64,000 bases of DNA from Arenicola marina (lineage: Eukaryota; Annelida; Polychaeta; Arenicolidae), in contig OZ025253.1 in NCBI GenBank assembly GCA_964019135.1, positions 2,698,233 to 2,762,232 of the forward strand, read 5' to 3'. The notes beneath the pieces were generated by a model, which saw nothing but the letters and a program-made list of their open reading frames with translations, was not told the origin of the DNA and searched no databases. The translations under genes were made by a program, and so were the position numbers. Shown in pieces: positions 22,901 to 31,432 of the stretch. Within the stretch, counting starts at the first letter, position 1. Each line of letters starts with the position of its first letter.

Positions 22901-23359
22901 ACTCTTCGTTTAGATTGTGCTCATCAACTGATCTTGTTTGGGTAGACCAAGTCACGTAACTGATTTTTTCCATTACGTTAACGCTACTCAAGCATTTTCT
23001 CGTCAAAAGCATGTCCGAATCTAAAAAATATAAAAGTCCTATTATTCCTGGGGACATCGATAATATGCACAATGCTAAGTCGTAATCATTAGGCAATAAA
23101 AGCGGAAATAAAACTAAAAGTCGTAATCATTAAGCAATAAAAGCGGAAATAAAACTATAATATAATCTATCACTGAGTCTTTCCATTCTCCCTCTCGCTA
23201 GGTGGCAGTCGTCGCGGCCTGCAGGGTTTGCCCAAAGCCTATGACGCCGGACTGCAAGGCTGCATCGATACCGTAACCATTGACAACGGTAACCTTGACC
23301 TTGTGGCGGACCGCGTCAGCCACGGTCTCATCGACTTCTGTGACGTCATATTTATATGA
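1858..23359 (+). CDS. AGRN: Agrin, C-terminal 16 exons (5' part outside window)
   Basis: The coding segments are 1858-1985, 2841-2946, 3794-3916, 6562-6766, 7245-7457, 7896-8032, 9019-9270, 9635-9757, 10410-10527, 11092-11203, 11763-11873, 13885-14077, 14397-14478, 21874-22113, 22762-22865 and 23202-23359 (named A to P below). Their lengths sum to 2405 nt; with one base carried in from an upstream exon this is exactly 801 codons plus a stop, and every junction phase matches. Domain order is FOLN, Kazal, EB-like, LG1, EGF, EGF, LG2, EGF, LG3. Agrin organises basement membranes and, in vertebrates, clusters acetylcholine receptors through LG3 binding to LRP4. LG3 here has [15 protein letters not shown] and LPKAY, which closely match vertebrate agrin LG3 as I recall it. 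Perlecan is the main alternative, but it has two EGFs between LG2 and LG3. No SEA domain or first EGF was found before LG1. Identity as agrin is firm; the exact ends of the first exon are less so. Confidence 0.93.
2170..2444 (+). mobile_element. tRNA-derived SINE, apparently full length, in intron A-B
   Basis: The head has an A box (TAGCTCAGTGGGTTAGAGCG, 2188-2207) and a B box (GGTTCGCGCCCC) in tRNA spacing. The body has GGGGGTTACCCCCGG and ends TTAAAGCGTCCTGAATATAC and a short AACC-rich tail. A 10-nt near-perfect target-site duplication, aacttggtgg (2160-2169) and aagttggtgg (2445-2454), flanks it. The family name is not known to me. Confidence 0.85.
2841..2946 (+). CDS. AGRN: Agrin exon B: Kazal-type module
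   Basis: The sequence [13 protein letters not shown], then [17 protein letters not shown], is a typical Kazal core (CGTDGxTY, then C-x-L and a final DGPC). The acceptor is cacccacag|gcc and the donor gcg|gtacgc, phase 1. Together with exon A it forms one follistatin-like unit, the module repeated in the N-terminal half of agrin. Confidence 0.9.
3208..3350 (+). repeat. 27-bp minisatellite, about 5 units, in intron B-C
   Basis: The unit holds GGCTATGCGATAGTTTGTTT. It lies about 260 nt downstream of exon B's donor, so it is not donor-seeded. Its multiple-of-three period gives short open frames on both strands. Confidence 0.93.
3794..3916 (+). CDS. AGRN: Agrin exon C: six-cysteine EB-like module
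   Basis: It encodes six cysteines spaced C-x5-C-x6-C-x4-C-x-C-x13-C, with text such as [10 protein letters not shown] and [10 protein letters not shown]. This resembles EB modules better than the EGF1 of vertebrate agrin. The acceptor is ttttccccag and the donor gatg|gtatgt; both junctions are phase 1 and fit exons B and D. Vertebrate agrin has a SEA domain and EGF1 at about this position. Confidence 0.85.
3917..6561 (+). other. Intron between exons C and D, no further exon seen
   Basis: This is 2.6 kb of AT-rich sequence. It holds short TA microsatellites near 4003-4028 and 6027-6044. I looked here for a SEA or EGF exon and saw none with usable splice sites. The phase-1 junction of exons C and D is self-consistent without one. 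Confidence 0.7.
6562..6766 (+). CDS. AGRN: Agrin exon D: first part of laminin G domain 1
   Basis: It encodes the LG start: [27 protein letters not shown], then [16 protein letters not shown], the usual beta-strand pattern of a laminin G fold. The acceptor is tgattccag before 6562 and the donor ttcag|gtattg, phase 2. The last 32 nt of the exon and the donor are the first copy of a 52-bp triplication that runs into the intron (6735-6890). Confidence 0.93.
6735..6890 (+). repeat. 52-bp x 3 tandem duplication spanning exon D's splice donor
   Basis: The copies are 6735-6786, 6787-6838 and 6839-6890. Each holds the exon end (GTCCTCAAG, then GTCGAGTT), the donor and about 20 nt of intron. The copy 1 donor is ttcag|gtattg and must be used to keep the frame. 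In copy 2 the donor has become ttag|gcattg. In copy 3 it is intact (ttcag|gtattg at 6871). Use of copy 3 would add 104 nt and shift the frame; copy 2 also carries an in-frame stop. Confidence 0.9.
7245..7457 (+). CDS. AGRN: Agrin exon E: middle of laminin G domain 1
   Basis: It begins [18 protein letters not shown], the FRYDLGSG-type strand of agrin LG domains once joined to exon D, and continues through [12 protein letters not shown] to SIYLGYVP. The acceptor is ctccacag|ata and the donor aaaga|gtgagt, phase 2. Confidence 0.94.
7571..7670 (+). mobile_element. 5'-truncated SINE, 3' part only
   Basis: It matches the 3' half of the SINE at 2170-2444: a GGGGTACCCCCC hairpin, CATGGCTCCA, CTTCTCCCATTGACG, then CCAAAAGTGGTTAAAGCGTC. 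The tRNA-like head is missing. It lies in the intron between exons E and F. Confidence 0.7.
7896..8032 (+). CDS. AGRN: Agrin exon F: end of laminin G domain 1
   Basis: It encodes [19 protein letters not shown], where SGCV is the conserved cysteine near the end of an LG domain, then a linker [13 protein letters not shown]. The acceptor is gtctccag|att and the donor catag|gtaagg, phase 1. The last 18 exon bases are repeated in the array that follows. Confidence 0.92.
8017..8550 (+). repeat. 31-bp minisatellite, about 17 units, built on exon F's splice donor
   Basis: Each unit joins the exon end (GCACGGCCAGGGCATAG) to the intron start (GTAAGGTCACCCCA). The first copy is the real exon-intron junction. 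About 14 of 17 units keep ATAGGTAAG; variants include GGTTAGG, GGTGAGG and CGTAAGG. In the exon's frame, read-through meets TAA at the start of the second unit, so downstream donors would not give a working product. Confidence 0.93.
9019..9270 (+). CDS. AGRN: Agrin exon G: two EGF-like domains
   Basis: Two six-cysteine EGF domains are encoded in tandem: the first from [17 protein letters not shown] to FVGTQC, the second from [12 protein letters not shown] to GRMGDRC. Agrin has a pair of EGF domains between LG1 and LG2. The acceptor is cgcctgcag and the donor gaaa|gtaagt, phase 1. Confidence 0.95.
9635..9757 (+). CDS. AGRN: Agrin exon H: start of laminin G domain 2
   Basis: The text is [10 protein letters not shown], then [17 protein letters not shown], the first strands of an LG fold. 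The acceptor is catttcag|agt and the donor aacg|gttagt, phase 1. Confidence 0.93.
10410..10527 (+). CDS. AGRN: Agrin exon I: laminin G domain 2, second part
   Basis: It reads [19 protein letters not shown], then [16 protein letters not shown]. The pattern [14 protein letters not shown] matches LG domains and the neighbouring LG1. The acceptor is gatccccag and the donor tcac|gtgagt, phase 2. Confidence 0.94.
11092..11203 (+). CDS. AGRN: Agrin exon J: laminin G domain 2, third part
   Basis: It encodes [20 protein letters not shown], then [15 protein letters not shown] is a standard LG motif. The acceptor is ggttgccag and the donor tcaggg|gtgagg, phase 0. By alignment to vertebrate agrin from memory, the 3' end falls where the four-residue y (KSRK) insert is spliced in. 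Confidence 0.92.
11204..11290 (+). repeat. Short GGGGCGAGT-rich repeat right after exon J's donor
   Basis: Two to three imperfect copies of a 25-35-nt block holding CATTGGGGCGAGTGGG follow the donor without a gap. It is a small, degenerate example of the donor-adjacent arrays seen after exons D, F and M. Confidence 0.6.
11763..11873 (+). CDS. AGRN: Agrin exon K: laminin G domain 2, fourth part
   Basis: It encodes [18 protein letters not shown], then [15 protein letters not shown] corresponds to the GFDGAIQ strand of vertebrate LG2. The acceptor is tttaccag and the donor cagagg|gtaagt; it is 37 whole codons, phase 0 at both ends. Confidence 0.93.
12004..13452 (+). repeat. 23-bp minisatellite, about 63 units, in intron K-L
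   Basis: The unit holds GGTCCTAACGTATACATTGG with a G[A/T]G variant between units (ggtgaggtcc or ggtgtggtcc). It is very homogeneous; isolated changes lie near 12064 (gtagac), 13056 (catcgg) and 13233 (aacata). It starts 130 nt after exon K's donor. Each unit has a branch-point-like CTAAC, and most have a donor-like GGTGAGG. Confidence 0.95.
13885..14077 (+). CDS. AGRN: Agrin exon L: end of laminin G domain 2 plus EGF-like domain
   Basis: LG2 ends with [12 protein letters not shown] and [11 protein letters not shown] single EGF follows: [26 protein letters not shown]. One EGF between LG2 and LG3 is the agrin arrangement. The acceptor is cctgacag|atc and the donor atgt|gtaagt, phase 1. Confidence 0.94.
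14397..14478 (+). CDS. AGRN: Agrin exon M: start of laminin G domain 3
   Basis: It is short (82 nt): [20 protein letters not shown], then [15 protein letters not shown] corresponds to the LAFDGRT start of vertebrate agrin LG3. The acceptor is tctctacag and the donor atcac|gtgagt, phase 2. In the exon's frame the first intronic codon is TGA (14480-14482), so any longer version of this exon stops at once. Confidence 0.92.
14479..21573 (+). repeat. 15-bp minisatellite, about 470 units, starting at exon M's donor
   Basis: The unit is GTCGTGAGTGAGACT, with a common variant GTCGTGACTGAGACT. The real donor region, cacGTGAGTaAGACTg, matches the unit at nearly every base, and the array starts there with no unique spacer. 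Less common variants are GTCGTGGGTGAGACT, GTGAGTGGGACT, ACTAACGTG and GACGGTCGTGACTGAG. Because 15 is a multiple of three, long open frames ([10 protein letters not shown] on +, DSLTH on -) run through it. These are by-products of the period. The array fills nearly all of the 7.4-kb intron. Confidence 0.96.
19937..21331 (+). repeat. 465-bp higher-order repeat, three copies, in the 15-bp array
   Basis: The three copies (about 19937-20401, 20402-20866, 20867-21331) are 31 units of 15 bp each. Marker units carrying ACTAACGTG recur at 19991, 20456 and 20921, exactly 465 bp apart. Most differences between copies lie in the first few units. Confidence 0.9.
21874..22113 (+). CDS. AGRN: Agrin exon N: laminin G domain 3, second part
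   Basis: It encodes [58 protein letters not shown]. The order DGHxxxxxNLG then VVxRS matches vertebrate LG3. The acceptor is tcctccag|cga after a C-rich tract and the donor gaacg|gtcagt, phase 2. Confidence 0.95.
22545..22735 (-). mobile_element. Degraded tRNA-derived SINE-like repeat in intron N-O
   Basis: On the minus strand a B-box-like GGTCGTGGGTTCGCGCCC follows GAGCTGCAGATCAACA. A second, mutated copy of the same 35-nt block (GGTTGTGGGTGTGCGCCC) is directly adjacent. It shares this head with the element at 26086-26230. No clear target-site duplication was found. Confidence 0.5.
22762..22865 (+). CDS. AGRN: Agrin exon O: laminin G domain 3, third part
   Basis: It encodes [17 protein letters not shown], then [24 protein letters not shown]-x-WLGG is nearly identical to vertebrate agrin LG3 and is the strongest single piece of identity evidence. 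The acceptor is ttcacgcag and the donor ctcg|gtacgt, phase 1. Confidence 0.96.
23080..23160 (+). repeat. 41-bp direct duplication in intron O-P
   Basis: Two near-identical copies of a block holding GTCGTAATCATTA and GCGGAAATAAAACTA lie 41 bp apart, shortly before exon P. Confidence 0.85.
23202..23359 (+). CDS. AGRN: Agrin exon P: end of laminin G domain 3 and stop
   Basis: It reads [20 protein letters not shown], then [13 protein letters not shown] and TGA at 23357-23359. LPKAY..G..GC matches the last strands of vertebrate agrin LG3, and GC-I plus the final FC are the LG disulfide pair. The acceptor is tctcgctag. This is the C-terminus of the protein. Confidence 0.95.
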
Positions 23360-25460
23360 GAGGTCCGCAGATCGCCGCCAAACAACGTCTGAAAACTAAC
23401 TTAACAAGTCGCTTAAGTTAATCGACTAATTGATTTATTACTCAACTTGGGATATCACGTTTGGTGACCCATATTTTGTAGATCTGGCTCTGGAGCGGAG
23501 AGATCTGGAGTCAGACTCTCGTTTAGTCCTCCTGCCATGATCACGTGACTCACGGGATATCACGGGATCGTCAATGTCACGGCGTGGTTGTATGTCTCAA
23601 GGTTAACGCCGCTTGTCCTAGGCATGTAAGGGTTAATCTGATATTGAATTGAATCAGAAGACACACGCGGATTGAGAACATACAAACGGTCGATGTCACC
23701 GTTGTTTTGAGGGGATACACAGACAATGTGTTAACCCGTAATTAATTAACACCAAAGCCAATGACATAGAATGGGCATGCGCATGCTGATAGATGGCAGT
23801 TAGCGTATGAATGACTGTTCATCACGTCTAATGGAGAAGTCTCCATGTTACTTTCACCACTTTGCATGGTTCACGTATCGACAACACGTTGTGTTCACTA
23901 TATTCCACCGTCGCTCCCGCAGTGATCACAGACGTATCTGTCCGCAGAAATGGTAAATGGTTCATAATCTCCTGGTTCTTACAGTTATCCCACGTTAGCC
24001 CATATGCGACTCAACGTACCGCCAGTTATTCCGATGGGACAAATGCTTTCTCACTCCATGTGACATCAACTTCTTACAATATTTTATGAAACGTATGCAT
24101 ACATAGTTCTTATCCCATCGATTTTCTTGGGGTAACACAGTGTGTCTGAACATTCCAAAAACTCAACCTTTAAGATTATATATATATAGATATATAATTA
24201 TATTTATATATAATATTTACGCCATGATGACAGTACTGGTCACAATGTTATGTATATGAGCTTGAAGTATACAGTGAATCCTAAGATATAGTAATGCTTC
24301 ACTCCTGGTGCAGTACGTCCTGTTGGTTTCTCAGTGTTGTCAGAACGCCCCCCCCCCAATAATAACCTAGTGCAGCCTCATACTGCCAGATCTAGAACCA
24401 TTTGTACATAGCTGGAACCGTTGTTTTGAACCGTAAATCCACATTTGATAGCGATTGATGAGTTACTCACATGTTTCACTTGACCGTATTATTATTCTAC
24501 TTAATGTTGTCCAGGTGTATATATGTTGTGGTATAAGCTGCATTTCCCGTTTATAAATTCCCTTTGGCGTGCGCGAGTAAGTTAGGAATATCGCCCTCCA
24601 ATTATAACGTCACTGATTTTGTGGCGAAAAACATAATACTGGTCCGTTGAGAGCGATTTCGGGAGATCAGTCGCCTAGATGTACTAGCACAACTGGTGGC
24701 AGTGTTATGTCTGTATATGACATCCTATTATACTCTGGATTATTTGTCTTGTGAGATGATATGTAAAATGACTGACTGGGTCGCATGCCGCCATGGTTAG
24801 CCGCTACTCCTAGTTGGTCGAGGCCTCCATGTGAGCGATAAACGGTGTTTATTCACACACGTGGCCAGTTGTCTTGGCTAACACGTGGCCAGTATTTGTC
24901 TTGGCTACTGATGGCAGAGCGTACGACTCGATCTGTTTGTACGCGGAGCGAATTCTACAACGAAAATGAGCTTTTACTGGCCGCATACTGCTGACTGTTA
25001 AAAAAAGCAACGAATGTATGATGTGTATTTGTAGATTTAGACATTAGAATTTCTTTCGAGGAAGGGATTCTGCTGGTAGACGTACACGAGTTGACAATGA
25101 AACGCTGATGGTAGATACAAAACAAACTTATATTATATATAGAGAGCGTGTGTTGCCGTTTTTCTGAATGCCTCACTTAGCTTTTATACGCAATAGCTTT
25201 CCCATTGTGTGTGGCCTGGGTTCGACCTCTGGTCACAACCCTCCTCAATGGAATAACCTGTAACGAGGTATATACATATATATCGCTATATACATATATA
25301 TATATATACCGATATATATGTATATTGCCAAAACGACATGATAAGAAGCGTTGTTAGAAGAACATGGATTGTAATTGTTAGTAATTTTATCGTCGTTGGC
25401 TTCTTGGCTGCAAGTATATGAAGTTACAGGGCAGTAACAATAAAGACGATGACCTTGACA
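23360..25460 (+). other. Putative 3' UTR of the agrin gene and flank
   Basis: This is unique AT-rich sequence without recognisable exons. The first canonical AATAAA after the stop that I found is at 25439-25444, which would give a UTR of about 2.1 kb. TA-rich tracts lie at 24175-24215 and 25263-25325; the second is nearly palindromic. The UTR end is inferred from the signal only. Confidence 0.35.
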
Positions 25461-28086
25461 TTGAGACTTTATTCTAGACGTCTCCTCTGTGTCAGGGGGC
25501 AGCGATGTCGGTGTTCATTGGCTGAGTTCACGTGTTGTCTCACCCCCACACCCCACACACCCACACCGCCATACCGTCACCACACGCTTACCAAAGGGCT
25601 GCCACATGTGTTTCACTGTGACGTCACAGCGTCCGTATTCATCAACTCTACTTTCTCTGCTCTTAATAGCGCTATGCAAACATTAACGTTATGTAGGAAC
25701 GATTATAATATATCTATTAAAGTTAATATTCATAATGTTAGTATTCATAGTGATAGCCATTCCGTTGAGAGGCGTACCTATGTTTGAGGAACTCTCATAA
25801 TTCTCGAAATTCGTTTACTTGCCGACCATGAACTGTTTGTTTCGGGCTAATGATGATGCAGACAGTATTTACAACAACAACATGGCTGACATAAAAAGGT
25901 CCGATATTGACCGGGTTTCTGCTTTGCTACTCTAGTAACGTTAAACCTGTTTGCGAGGCCTTGAGGAGTATTGCTGACGAATTCGGACCATGTATCTGAC
26001 ACAGACTACGAGCTGTTCTCTCGGTCCCAGCCCCTCTGCCCAGGACACACAGGTCACGCGGAATGTAGCCTCGTGTGTATTACCTGGGAGCATCCCTGGC
26101 TTAGTGGATAAGCAGGCGGAGCGGCAGATCAACGGGTCGTGGGTTCGCGCCCTTTTTGGCCAGTCATGTGACCAAAATTGACCTGAAACACGAATGTTTC
26201 ATCTTTCACGTGACTTTTTCTCCTGAGATGGAACGTGAGATTAAAAGCCGTTGTTACCCAAAATCAATGCTGCACAGAGGGGATGAGGATGGGAGCGGGG
26301 TGGTCGGGGGGGGGGGGTAGGAATGAGGAGGAGGGAGGGAGGTCTGGTTCAGGTGAATACTGACAGCGACGTTCCGTGCCACTGTCGATCCTAGAGGGTT
26401 AGGGCGAGACATCTGGCAGGTTAGTTTAATGGTCTCCCTTTTAAATTCAATCTTAGCTCATGTCTCTGAATAATCCTTATTTGGATAGGGGGCTGGGGCG
26501 GGACGGGGCGGGGCAAGGGGCGGTCATGATTCCAGAACACGAAGAATACGTTTCTTTATTCACAGTTCACAAAGCATTAAAAGTTGAACTGCCTGCATAC
26601 AATAATGAGGGCGGATACATGATATAAATTGGCGATTTCCCAATTCCCGTTTATTTAATATCAAAATCCCCAGTTCACAATAAATGGCAATCTTTGATCA
26701 CCAGGGTCGGCGAATGCTCCATTCCCAGTTCACGAAGAATTATTTTCCTCATTCCCAGTTCACAGTGAAATGAAAAACCCATTCTCGAGGAATGCAAACC
26801 CCCCTTGCCCCCCCCCCCCCGTCTCTTATTTTATAACCCACCGCTAGACTGGGGTCACATAAAATGTGAATACTCGCGACCCTCTCGGAATTCCGGTTTT
26901 ACCATGATGTAGAAAGTATTCAGCTATAAACATGTTGAACTGTGAAATCCGGCTCCAAACATCCGCTCAAATCCCTCACTTCAATGTTACTATATACCGC
27001 TAAGCCACTCCTAGCTGTAGCACTTCATATTCATACACCATAAAGTATTGTAAGTAGTTAGGCGTTTACCGACAGTCACTTCCGGGATATAAAGATTGCT
27101 CGCGTCGCCCGCGCAGTGACACAACTTCAAATGATATGCTGATTCACCCTCAATTTTTTGCCAGATTCAACCATAAATTTAAACCTCTGTCACCAAGTAT
27201 GCAAATCAAATTTCGGAAACGAATGTGGAGTTTTGTGAAAACGATTGCAATTGTCGTTAGCTCAGCGTGGCGCCAACTACTCTAGTGACTAGGATACAGG
27301 AAGGGTAAAGTAACATTTTATAAATCGTTACAACGGATGGTGCAAGAGAATGGCGCACCATTTGCTGACAGCACTCTTACGGTTTCGGGTTAGCAATGAG
27401 GATTATGGTAACTTTCTTTGACCTCACGGGTAATTTGTCCATCAGACCCTTTGTTGGCATACGACATCCCATAATGCATGCAGCACATGCTATACCATTG
27501 TATTCTCACGCGAGATCTCACACACAAGGCTGCGAGAATACAGGTGCATGCTGGGAGCGCACTGAGTGGTGTATTGTGTTGTATTTCGTTGTGTTCCGTT
27601 CCGCAAGACTCAAGGAGAATTTCACAAAAGCAATTGCATGCATTCACAAAAGTAACAGTCTAACAGCTAAACCCAGATTATATCATGACGCACGTTAAAT
27701 ACAGTGAAATAAGCGTGAATTAGGTGTAGGCTTCTTTATGCAGGTCCCCTTGGATCTATCGTGAATTGAACATCTAGGTTTGTTAATAGACAAAAACAAA
27801 ATCTACTAGAACTATTAGAGATACTGAAAATTACTAGAAATCGGAAGAAATCATGTATCCTAAATGTGTATATCGTTACTGTGTGTTGTTTTCCGCCACA
27901 TTCTGTAAATGTTGTGCTACAAGTCCACATTCACAGATATGAAACCCAAATAAAGTCAAAGACAATGTCACAAGTCACATAAAATGTTATTGAGTTCGTC
28001 TTAGTAATTTTATACGTTGCAAAGGTGAATCGAATATAATCGTAACCGAAAAAATACTGAAGAACAAAAAAGAAACGCACCAGGCA
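25461..28086. other. Intergenic unique DNA with one SINE
   Basis: No gene was recognised. It holds poly-G/C and G-rich stretches near 26300-26340 and 26485-26525, a poly-C tract near 26810, and an irregular scattered repeat of ATTCCCAGTTCAC in four places between 26560 and 26765. Confidence 0.6.
26086..26230 (+). mobile_element. tRNA-derived SINE-like repeat
   Basis: It has CTGGCTTAGTGGATAAGCAG (A-box-like), then GGGTCGTGGGTTCGCGCCC (B-box-like). Its head resembles the minus-strand element at 22545-22735. The ends are not clear. Confidence 0.55.
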
Positions 28087-28895
28087 TTATGTGTGTGATG
28101 GCCATGTGTGTGATGGTGTGTGTGCGATGACCATGTGTGTGATGGCCATGTGTGTGATGGCCATGTGTGCGATGGTCATGTGTGCGATGGCCATGTGTGT
28201 ACGATGGCCATGTGTGTGATGGCCATGTGTGCGATGACCATGTGTGTGATGGCCATGTGTGTGATGGCCATGTGTGTGATGGCCATGTGTGATGGTCATG
28301 TGTGCGATGGCCATGTGTGTGATGACCATGTGTGTGATGGCCATGTGTGCGATGGCCATGTGTGTGCGATGGCCATGTGTGTGATGGCCATGTGTGTGAT
28401 GGCCATGTGTGATGGTCATGTGTGTGATGGCCATGTGTGTGATGGCCATGTGTGTGTGATGACCATGTGTGTGATGGTCATGTGTGTGATGGTGTGTGTG
28501 CGATGGCCATGTGTGTGATGGTGTGTGTGGTGGCCATGTGTGTGATGGCCATGTGTGTGATGGCCATGTGTGTGATGGCCATGTGTGTGATGGCCATGTG
28601 TGTGATGGCCATGTGTGTGATGGCCATGTGTGTGTGATGACCATGTGTGTGATGGCCATGTGTGCGATGGCCATGTGTGTGCGATGGCCATGTGTGTGAT
28701 GGTGTGTGTGTGATGGCCATGTGTGTGATGGCCATGTGTGTGATGGCCATGTGTGTGATGGCCATGTGTGTGATGGCCATGTGTGTGATGGCCATGTGTT
28801 TGGTGGCCATGTGTGTGATGGTCATGTGTGTGATGGCCATGTGTGTGATGGCCGTGTGTATATGATGGCCATGTGTGTGATGGCAATGTGTGTGA
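28087..28895 (+). repeat. 15-bp minisatellite (GATGGCCATGTGTGT), about 54 units
   Basis: Variants include GATGGTCATGTGTGC and GATGACCATGTGTGT, plus insertions of extra GTGTGTGATG. CDGHV frames on + and THMAI/HTWPS frames on - are open at the same time, as expected for a 15-bp period. No gene context. Confidence 0.95.
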
Positions 28896-29269
28896 TGCTT
28901 AAGTGCATCTATGTGGAAGTAGGGCGACACATAACTCACATAAGCCGTCAACCTTAACCGCTGACGTAATATAGCACTGGAAAGTTCACCCAATAAATAA
29001 AAGACCTTGAAACCCAAAATAACTTCGACGTAAAGACCCCTTGACGATCCTGCCATAGTGATCACGTGACCGCTTATTTACAACGTCGCCGATATTGCTG
29101 GTGTGACTACTAAGTATGTATGACCTTCAACTGTATATTGCGTAAAGTCAGGGCTGAATCGGCTCCAAAAGAACTATATAGAATATCGGAGGCATATGAC
29201 TGAAGGTATGACAAGGTAATGCCACGATAAGTAGCCCATCTCGAGTGAGAAGAGGAGTCCCCCGAGTGC

Positions 29270-29470
29270 GTGCTCACCGAGGCGAGACGTGCATACGCGC
29301 ACGTCCACAGCGACGGAGGGCAGGGTCTGGAGGTCACGGTGTGAGGCGAGGCGGCGCCGTTGATTTATCGCATTGCTGAGCGCCTTGGCGATAATTGCGG
29401 GGGTTGCTAAGGGCGGGGCGAAATATCTGTATTTATGACGCGGCCTGTGATTGGTCAATGCGAAAGTCAG
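29270..29470. promoter_or_regulatory. CpG-rich, promoter-like segment
   Basis: It contains a GC box GGGCGGGGC (29411-29419), an inverted CCAAT box (ATTGGTCA near 29450), a TATTTATG near 29430 and many CpGs, in otherwise CpG-poor sequence. Read on the minus strand, CCAAT, then CATAAATA, then downstream sequence is promoter-like. The minus-strand open frame across 29174-29761 (195 codons) has no recognised domain. This is inference from motifs only. Confidence 0.25.
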
Positions 29471-29883
29471 AAATTTTTCACAGCTGTGCTGTGCAAATAC
29501 GATGAAAAATTCCTCAACTCGTTTGAATGGTAGATAACTAGTAAATACATCTTCCTGGTTGTCAGTCTTTTGCATGGTGACCCTCCACTCGCCTCGCCCA
29601 CACCCTATGTAAACCCTCTTCACCACCCCACTCCCCATACAGCCGCCTCCCGCTCTACCGTACCGGGCAGGCAAAAGCACCCATGACTTATGTACCCCTG
29701 TTGAATACTTTTTCAAAGAAGAGAACATTGGTCCACTTGCAACACCCAATATAAACAACATATGCAGTTATTACTGACGCGGTGCGCGCGCAATGTGCCG
29801 TTTGGCATTGCCACGCGCATCAAACCGCTCATCACAGCAACTTCTGTAGAAAGGATTCACACTTCATCACGTAGCGTCCTTCC

Positions 29884-30815
29884 AACTCATGGCCTCAACT
29901 CATGGCCCCAACTCATGGCCCCAACTCATGGCCCCAACTCATGGCCCCAACTCATGGCCCCAGCTCATAGCCCCAACTCATGGCCCCAGCTCATGGCCCT
30001 AACTCATGGCCCCAGTTCATGGCCCCAACTCATGGCCCCAACTCATGGCCCCAATTCATGGCCCCAACTCACGGTCCCTACTCATGGCCCCAACTCATAG
30101 CCCCAACTCATGGCCCCAATTCATGGCCCCAACTTATGGACCCTACTCATGGCCCCAACTTATGGCCCCAACTCATGGCCCCAACTCATGGCCCCAACTC
30201 ATGGCCCCAACTCATGGCCCCAATTTATGGCCCCAACTCATGGTCCCAGCTCATGGCCCCAACTCATGGCCCAAACTTATAGCCCCAACTCATGGCCCCA
30301 ACTCGTGGCCCCAACTCATGGCCCCAACTCATGGCCCCAACTCATGGCCCCAACTCATCCCCATCTCATGGCCCCAACTCATGGCCCTAACTCGTGGCCC
30401 CAACTCATGGCCCCAACTCATGGCCCCAACTCATGGCCCCAACTCATGACCCCAATTCATGGCCCCAACTCATCGTCCCAACTCATGGCCCCAACTCATC
30501 CCCAACTCATGGCCCCAACTCATGGCCCCAACTCATGGCCCCAACACGTGGCCCCAACTCATGGCCCCAACTCATGGCCCCAACTCATCCCCAACTCATG
30601 GCCAAAAACTCATGGCCCCAACTCATGGCCCCAACTCATCCCCAACTCATGGCCCCAACTCATGGCCTCATGGCCCCAACTCATGACCCCAACTCATGAC
30701 TCCCACTCATGGCCCCAACTCATGGCCCCAACTCATGGCCTCATGGCCCCAACTCATGGCTTCATGGCCCCAACTCATGGCCCCAACTCATGGCCTCTTG
30801 GCCCCAACTCATGTG
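29884..30815 (+). repeat. 15-bp minisatellite (CCAACTCATGGCCCC), about 60 units
   Basis: It is mostly exact, with deletions that create CCAACTCATCCCCAACTC and CATGGCCTCATGGCC junctions. Open frames such as MAPTHGPNSWPQL come from the 15-bp period. Flanks are unique. Confidence 0.95.
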
Positions 30816-31432
30816 ATCGTTCATTCACCACTATCTCAAAACAGTCACCATATCTTCGTTAACGCGTATGATAAAGCTATTAACGACCTTGACCTTGACT
30901 TTTGTGACCCGTCTATATTTGCTGCATAAGTTGACAGTGTGAAACATCCCAATTTAGCTCTCAACCACCCTCAGTTTCTTTCAGCTCTGCTGAGTAGGTA
31001 GATGACCTGAGCTCAAGTAGGTGGCCTGAACCGTGGCCTATAACCGATCGTAGCAGCTTTACAACGGACACTCTTACAAGTTGCAATATCCCATTCTGAT
31101 TTAATAGTTAGTTAGACTATCAAGTTATTCCTAAAGGCATATAAAGCTACAAGCTCCCATTCGCTAGGTGGCGCTACGCAAGCTCCGGTTATACCGCTGC
31201 TGTCGGCTGGAGCTAATTTCAAGATCAGCGGTGAAATCAGCTGTAATTTCTTGAAACATTAGAATTTTCAAGAATTAAACTTAAAACTAACGAGCTCTGC
31301 GTATTTAACGCAACAAAAACATATTGTACCCTTTCATTTGCATTGAATTGAGGAGGTAGGCGACAACAGAGATAAAATGGAGCACTAGCGGAGTGATTCG
31401 AAGGCAGAGAGTGATGAGGCTATTGTCCTGTC
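30816..31432. other. Unique spacer between two arrays
   Basis: About 0.6 kb of non-repeated, moderately AT-rich DNA with no recognisable gene or element. Confidence 0.7.

Noticed and set aside
1858-23359. Perlecan (HSPG2) as the identity of the gene
   Set aside because: Perlecan has two EGF domains between LG2 and LG3 and no follistatin/Kazal units. Here there is one EGF and a Kazal module, and LG3 matches agrin.
28087-30862. CDGHV, THMAI and MAPTHGPNSWPQ open frames
   Set aside because: They come from 15-bp repeats open in several frames at once, with no gene context.
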